From contig NZ_BBUZ01000025.1 of assembly GCF_001417735.1 (NCBI RefSeq), forward strand, positions 186,001 to 250,000: a stretch of DNA of 64,000 nucleotides, read 5' to 3'. Below are positions 60,285-64,000 of the stretch, piece by piece. Below the pieces are notes generated by a model. That model was not told the origin of the DNA. It saw only the letters and a list, made by a program, of their open reading frames with translations, and made no database searches. Made by a program: the position numbers and the translations under genes. The stretch comes from Streptomyces sp. NBRC 110028 (GTDB taxonomy: Bacteria; Actinomycetota; Actinomycetes; Streptomycetales; Streptomycetaceae). Within the stretch, counting starts at the first letter, position 1; each line of letters opens with the position of its first letter.

Positions 60285-60494
60285 CTAGGGGGTGAGGCGC
60301 CGCGCCAGCCGTTCGTGTTCCTCGTCCGGGACGCGTTCCCCGGACGACGGCAGCAGCTGCGGGACGCCGTCCACGATCGGGTAGCGGCGGCGCAGCCGCG
60401 GGTTGTACAGGACGTCCTCGGGCAGCAGCAGGGTCAGCGGGCCCTTGTCGAGCGGGCAGGCCAGGATGGTCAGGATCGGGTCGTCGGGGGTCAT
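60285..60494 (-). CDS. Trm112-like small protein
   Basis: A 69-residue protein: LTILACPLDKGPLTLLLPED followed by RRRYPIVDGVPQLLPSSGE is the Trm112/YcaR pattern. Only one cysteine remains, so zinc binding is unlikely. Trm112 proteins support partner methyltransferases; one lies in the same operon (61387-62127). Its start overlaps the stop of the transporter gene. Confidence 0.8.
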   Translation of the reverse strand: MTPDDPILTILACPLDKGPLTLLLPEDVLYNPRLRRRYPIVDGVPQLLPSSGERVPDEEHERLARRLTP

Positions 60495-61402
60495 CGTTCA
60501 CTTCCTTCGGGTACCGGATCGGGGCGGGCGGCGTCGTGGCGGGGGAGGGTCAGCAGGACGCACACCGCCAGCGCCGTCCCGCCGAGCCGCAGCGCGAGCC
60601 GCCACGGCTCGTGCGGCAGTGGCTCGCCGAACGCGACCGTCCCGCACACCACCGTGAACACGCAGGTCACCGTCGTGCACACCGGTACGATCAGCGACGC
60701 GCGGCAGCGCTGCAGCGCGGTCTGCGACAGCACCAGGCCCGCCGCGCCGGTGAACAGCAGCAGATACGGATACGGGCCGCGCAGCAGCGTGAGCGCCAGC
60801 GATCCGAGGCCGTCCGTCCTCAGCAGCCCGGACACGCCCTTGATGGCGAGCGAGCTGACTCCGTACAGCAGCCCGACCGCCACCCCGTACTCCACCCCGG
60901 TCGGCGGCCGCCGGCCGGAGTGGCGGGCGCGCCACTCGGTCGCGCCGTACAGCCACACCCCCGCCGCCAGGGAGGGGAGGCAGAGGGCGAGCAGCGTTCC
61001 GTTGCCGGTGGCGGTGCGGCTGACGTCACCGCCGCCCCGCAGTGAGGCCACCACCATCACCAGCGCGCACAGGATCAACCCGATCCCGGCCCGTTCGCGG
61101 CCACTGGTCCGCTCGCCCAGCACCCGCGAGGACAGCAGCAGGAGCAGCACCAGACCGGACACGAACAGGCCCTGCGCGGCCGCGATCGGCAACGTGCGGT
61201 ACACCACCAGCTGGGCGGCGAACCCCGCCGCGAGCGCCGCCGAACCCGCCAGCCACAGCGGGCTCCCCAGCAGCAGCCGCAGCAGCCGCGCCGGGCGGGT
61301 GGTGCTCAGCGGCGGCAGCGCCGACAGGGCGCGCTTCTCCAGGACGAAACCGGTGCTGTACGCGACGTTCGCGAGCAGCGCCGCCATCACGCCCCACCCC
61401 AT
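60491..61402 (-). CDS. EamA/DMT-type membrane transporter
   Basis: A 303-residue protein with about nine to ten membrane spans; MGWGVMAALLANVAYSTGFV opens the first and VVYRTLPIAAAQGLFVSGLV is typical of the EamA repeat. Probably exports a small metabolite. It overlaps the methyltransferase stop by 16 nt. Confidence 0.8.
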   Translation of the reverse strand: MGWGVMAALLANVAYSTGFVLEKRALSALPPLSTTRPARLLRLLLGSPLWLAGSAALAAGFAAQLVVYRTLPIAAAQGLFVSGLVLLLLLSSRVLGERTSGRERAGIGLILCALVMVVASLRGGGDVSRTATGNGTLLALCLPSLAAGVWLYGATEWRARHSGRRPPTGVEYGVAVGLLYGVSSLAIKGVSGLLRTDGLGSLALTLLRGPYPYLLLFTGAAGLVLSQTALQRCRASLIVPVCTTVTCVFTVVCGTVAFGEPLPHEPWRLALRLGGTALAVCVLLTLPRHDAARPDPVPEGSER

Positions 61403-62127
61403 GCGTCCTCCCTCCGCCGCGCGTGCACCAGCAGGATCGAGGCCAGCGACGGCACCCGGCAGGCGGCCCGGTCCAGTGGCCGCAGGCCCCGCGGTACGCC
61501 GTGGAACGGCGCCCCCGCGAGCCGTACCACCTCGAACCCGGACGCGGTGAGGAACCCGCGCAGCGCCCGCGCCGTGTACAGCCGTAAGTGGCCGACGACC
61601 TCGCGGCCGGGGCGGCCGTGGACGCCCCGCAGGCTGACCTCCGAGAACACCGGCTGCACCCCGGCCAGCAGCAGCCCGCGGTTGTACCAGGCGGCCAGGT
61701 TGGGCGTGGACAGCAGCAGATGGCCGCCGGGGCGCAGCACGCGGCGCAGTTCGTCCAGCGCCGCGTCGGGGTCGACCAGATGCTCGACCACCTCGCTGAA
61801 CACGCACGCGTCGGCGCTCCCGTCGGCGAACGGCAGCCCGCCGTGGCCGAGTTCGCCCCGTACGACCGTCGGCAGCCGTCGCGCGGCGCGGCGCAGCGCG
61901 TCCTGCGACCAGTCGACGCCGATGAGGCGGTGGCCGCGGAGGAGGGGGAGGGCGGTGGCGGCCGCGGTGCCGTCGCCACAGCCGATGTCGAGGATGGTGG
62001 CGGCCTTGCCGGGGCCCGCGGTGTCGAGCGCCCGTGCCAGCATCCGCGCCTGGCGGCGGCTGCGGTCCGGGCCGGACGCGACGGGCACGGCCGGGTTCTC
62101 GTAGAACTCCCGGAGCGCCGGGCTCAC
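61387..62127 (-). CDS. class I SAM-dependent methyltransferase
   Basis: A 246-residue methyltransferase. Motif I is ATILDIGCGDGTAAATALPL, motif II IGVDWSQDALRRAA, and FSEVVEHLVDPDAALDELRR the post-I loop, as in UbiG/COQ5-like enzymes. GTG 62127 overlaps the stop of the condensation-type gene (4 nt). Substrate unknown; neighbours suggest a lipid or natural product. Confidence 0.88.
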   Translation of the reverse strand: MSPALREFYENPAVPVASGPDRSRRQARMLARALDTAGPGKAATILDIGCGDGTAAATALPLLRGHRLIGVDWSQDALRRAARRLPTVVRGELGHGGLPFADGSADACVFSEVVEHLVDPDAALDELRRVLRPGGHLLLSTPNLAAWYNRGLLLAGVQPVFSEVSLRGVHGRPGREVVGHLRLYTARALRGFLTASGFEVVRLAGAPFHGVPRGLRPLDRAACRVPSLASILLVHARRREDAWGGA

Positions 62128-63527
62128 GTGGTGCCTTCCGCGTGTGCTCGTGCGGTGGCCGCCAGCGCGCGCTGGAACAGGCCCGCGAGCCCCGCCCCCG
62201 CCGCGTCGTCCAGCAGCGCCCGCGACCAGCGCAGCGTCACGTGCAGCCGCCCGCCGGTCGAGGCCGTGGTCACCGTCAGCCCGCGGGGCATGCGGGCCGG
62301 GGCCGAGAACCACACGGCGGTGGCCTCGCCCGCCTCGCCGAAGTCGAGCGCGTACGGGATCCGGCCGATGTTGCTCAGCAGCGTGGTGGACGTCCACGGC
62401 CCGGCCGCCCGCCGCAGCCCCCGTGTCACGGCGGCCCGCAGCCCGACCGGTACGGCGGGCAGCGTGAGCAGTGTCCCCGCCACCCCCAGCTGCGCCCCCG
62501 GCGCGGCCTTCAGCGCCCGGGTGCGGGCCGCGGTGCGGCGCAGCAGCCGCGCCACCGCCGCCGGGTCGGGCGTCTCCCGGGTCAGCAGCCGCGCATCCGC
62601 CCGCTCCTCGGGTCCGAAGCCGACCTCCACGAGGCGGGTGCCGTTGCCGATGGCCATCTCGGACGCGCCGCGCGGCCGGTCGTCCACGGGCATGGTGATC
62701 CGTACGGGGGCGGGCGCGCGGCCGTGCGACGCGTTCCAGCGGGCGGCCATCAGGCAGGTGGCGACGAGGAGCTGGTCGTTGACGGTGGGGCGCGGCGCGG
62801 GGCCGGGCGCGCCGGGCGGGCGGGGCGGTACGGGCAGTTCGGAGAGCAGCATGGCGTTGCCGGTGCGGGGCGTGTGGGTGTCCCCGGCGATCCGTACGGG
62901 CCGGGCGAGCCCCCGCGCGGGCGGGGTCCCGGCCGCCGTGGGCGGCGGGGTCACCGTGGGCGGCGGGGGCGCCGCGGGGGGCGTCGTTCGGGCGGCGCCG
63001 CCGCCGTACAGGGTGGCGGCGGTGGCGAGCACTCGCAGGCACGACGGTCCGTCGAGCGCGGTGTGGTTGACGGTGAGGACCAGCACACAGCCGGTACGGT
63101 CCGGTTCGGTCACCACCTCCAGCCGCACCGGAGGCGACGCCGTCAGCGGCGGGCACACCGCGAGCGCCCGCTCCCGGGCCCGGGTGAGGGCGTCGGCCGC
63201 GCACGGCGGAAAGCTCACCGGCTCCACGTCCGGGCCGTCGGTCACCTCCCACTCGTACCGCCGCCGCCACCACCGCCCGGGCGCCTCCCGCACCAGAATC
63301 CGCGGATGCCGCCGCAGCGCCTCCCGGAAGGCGGCCCGCAACCGGTCGGGCTCGGGCCGCCCCGGCAGATGCACCTCGATGTGCACGGTCTCGGGCTCGT
63401 CGTCCCGCAGACAGTGCCGGGAGATCTCGTCGACGGTGGGGAACGGGATCCGCCGCGCGCGGTCCGCCGGCTGCCCGTACGCGGCCGCCCCGGAGCCGCT
63501 GCCCGCGCTCCGCTCGACCGCGGTCAT
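62124..63527 (-). CDS. condensation-domain-like acyltransferase
   Basis: A 467-residue stand-alone protein of the condensation/WS-DGAT superfamily. The active-site motif reads NHTALDG (154-160), the H-x3-D-G of the HHxxxDG family with the first His replaced by Asn. VHIEVHLPGRPEPDRLRAAF begins the first lobe, and TTLLSNIGRIPYALDFGEAG marks the second (residues about 385-405). It should transfer an acyl group to an amine or alcohol. First visible complete gene of the overlapping operon. Confidence 0.8.
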   Translation of the reverse strand: MTAVERSAGSGSGAAAYGQPADRARRIPFPTVDEISRHCLRDDEPETVHIEVHLPGRPEPDRLRAAFREALRRHPRILVREAPGRWWRRRYEWEVTDGPDVEPVSFPPCAADALTRARERALAVCPPLTASPPVRLEVVTEPDRTGCVLVLTVNHTALDGPSCLRVLATAATLYGGGAARTTPPAAPPPPTVTPPPTAAGTPPARGLARPVRIAGDTHTPRTGNAMLLSELPVPPRPPGAPGPAPRPTVNDQLLVATCLMAARWNASHGRAPAPVRITMPVDDRPRGASEMAIGNGTRLVEVGFGPEERADARLLTRETPDPAAVARLLRRTAARTRALKAAPGAQLGVAGTLLTLPAVPVGLRAAVTRGLRRAAGPWTSTTLLSNIGRIPYALDFGEAGEATAVWFSAPARMPRGLTVTTASTGGRLHVTLRWSRALLDDAAGAGLAGLFQRALAATARAHAEGTT

Positions 63528-64000
63528 CGGTCCTCACCTCCGGCCGGCCGCCGGGCACCGTGCGCGCCGGTAGGCGGCGGTGGCGGCGGAGCGCCGTGGG
63601 AGGCGTGCCCGGCGGCCCGGGACGGTGGCGTCACCACCGCCGCCGTCAGGGCCACGAGCGCCAGAGCCTGGGCCGCACCGCTGAACGCGCCCTCGCCGGA
63701 CGCCGCCGGTTCGCCCGCGCCCGTCGCCGCCACCACCGTCGCGGCGGCCATCGCCACGAGGGCGGTGGGAGGAAGCAAGATGGGGCGGTACCGGGCCAGG
63801 AGCGCCAGGAGCGGAACGGCCAGGGCGAGCCAGCCCGCCACCGCGATCATCACCGCCGTCAGGGCGAGGGTGCCGAGCACCCAGCCCGGCGCCGGGGGCA
63901 CCGAAGCCTCCGCCCCCTCCGGCTCGGGCCCGCGGCGCCGGGCGAACGCCAGACCGGCGAGCACCAGGAGCGCGGCCGCGCCGCCGACGAGGGCCGCGTG
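63524..64000 (-). CDS. membrane protein, start outside window
   Basis: The C-terminal part of a leftward membrane protein. The frame is open to the right edge (HAALVGGAAALLVLAGLAFA), with four predicted spans up to about 63,660 and a Pro/Gly-rich cytoplasmic tail. The stop overlaps the start of the condensation-type gene by 4 nt. Family not recognised. Confidence 0.6.
   Translation of the reverse strand, partial: HAALVGGAAALLVLAGLAFARRRGPEPEGAEASVPPAPGWVLGTLALTAVMIAVAGWLALAVPLLALLARYRPILLPPTALVAMAAATVVAATGAGEPAASGEGAFSGAAQALALVALTAAVVTPPSRAAGHASHGAPPPPPPTGAHGARRPAGGEDR

Overview
The base composition (very GC rich), the codon usage, and markers such as WhiB, a mycothiol-type DinB/DUF664 protein, MshB/Mca-like LmbE, DUF418 and DUF4097-ABC operons point to a Streptomyces (or close actinomycete) chromosome. 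All functions are read from translated sequence; no database search was possible.

Region 1 (about 1-18,152) is the right-hand part of an integrated, phage-like mobile element. Its genes run almost all rightward: a Bet/RecT annealing protein, a Cas4-like Fe-S nuclease, a winged-helix replication initiator with four palindromic iterons inside its own gene, a C5 DNA methyltransferase, a WhiB protein, a sliding-clamp-like protein, an HU-like protein, a PP-loop (PAPS reductase family) protein, a RuvC-like resolvase, a 29-residue Cys-rich peptide, a methyltransferase-like protein without a visible catalytic motif, a frameshifted DUF4192 protein and several unknowns. Most intergenic gaps hold a perfect or near-perfect GC hairpin about 20-35 nt before the next start, and several starts share the leader CCTCTTGGAGACC. 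This recalls the start-associated sequences of some actinobacteriophages. A 48-bp copy of the 3' half of a CAU-anticodon tRNA at 18,105-18,152 is best read as the element's att site. No capsid, tail or intact integrase gene lies in the window, so the rest of the element should lie to the left.

Region 2 (18.7-30.2 kb) holds two DUF418 membrane proteins flanking a NarL-type two-component system, a patch of mobile-element debris (IS3 transposase fragment, frameshifted tyrosine recombinase fragment, and a 167-bp MITE-like element inside it), and three IPT/TIG-domain proteins without recognisable signal peptides, one carrying an N-terminal YVTN beta-propeller.

Region 3 (30.8-50.4 kb) is chromosomal accessory and housekeeping sequence: a secreted repeat protein, an LmbE deacetylase, an oxidoreductase divergent from a GlxA-type regulator, an M1 peptidase, a decayed MFS/PadR pair, an XRE regulator divergent from an alcohol dehydrogenase, a ribbon-helix-helix/DUF4097/ABC export operon with an operator-like repeat array, a threonine-dehydratase-type enzyme, DUF664, methyltransferase and TetR genes, a frameshifted PPOX flavoprotein, a solo CRISPR-type repeat, and gene remnants (EthD, SDR, XRE).

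Region 4 (50.4-56.8 kb) is a tightly coupled leftward operon: SseB-like, WXG-like, a 1580-residue Rhs protein with an Stv-like C-terminal domain, and a DUF7919-like small protein that is a candidate immunity or partner protein. Region 5 (56.9-64 kb) holds VOC, Uma2, thioredoxin, histidine phosphatase and OsmC genes, then a leftward overlapping operon (Trm112-like, EamA-like transporter, methyltransferase, condensation-type acyltransferase, membrane protein) running off the right edge.
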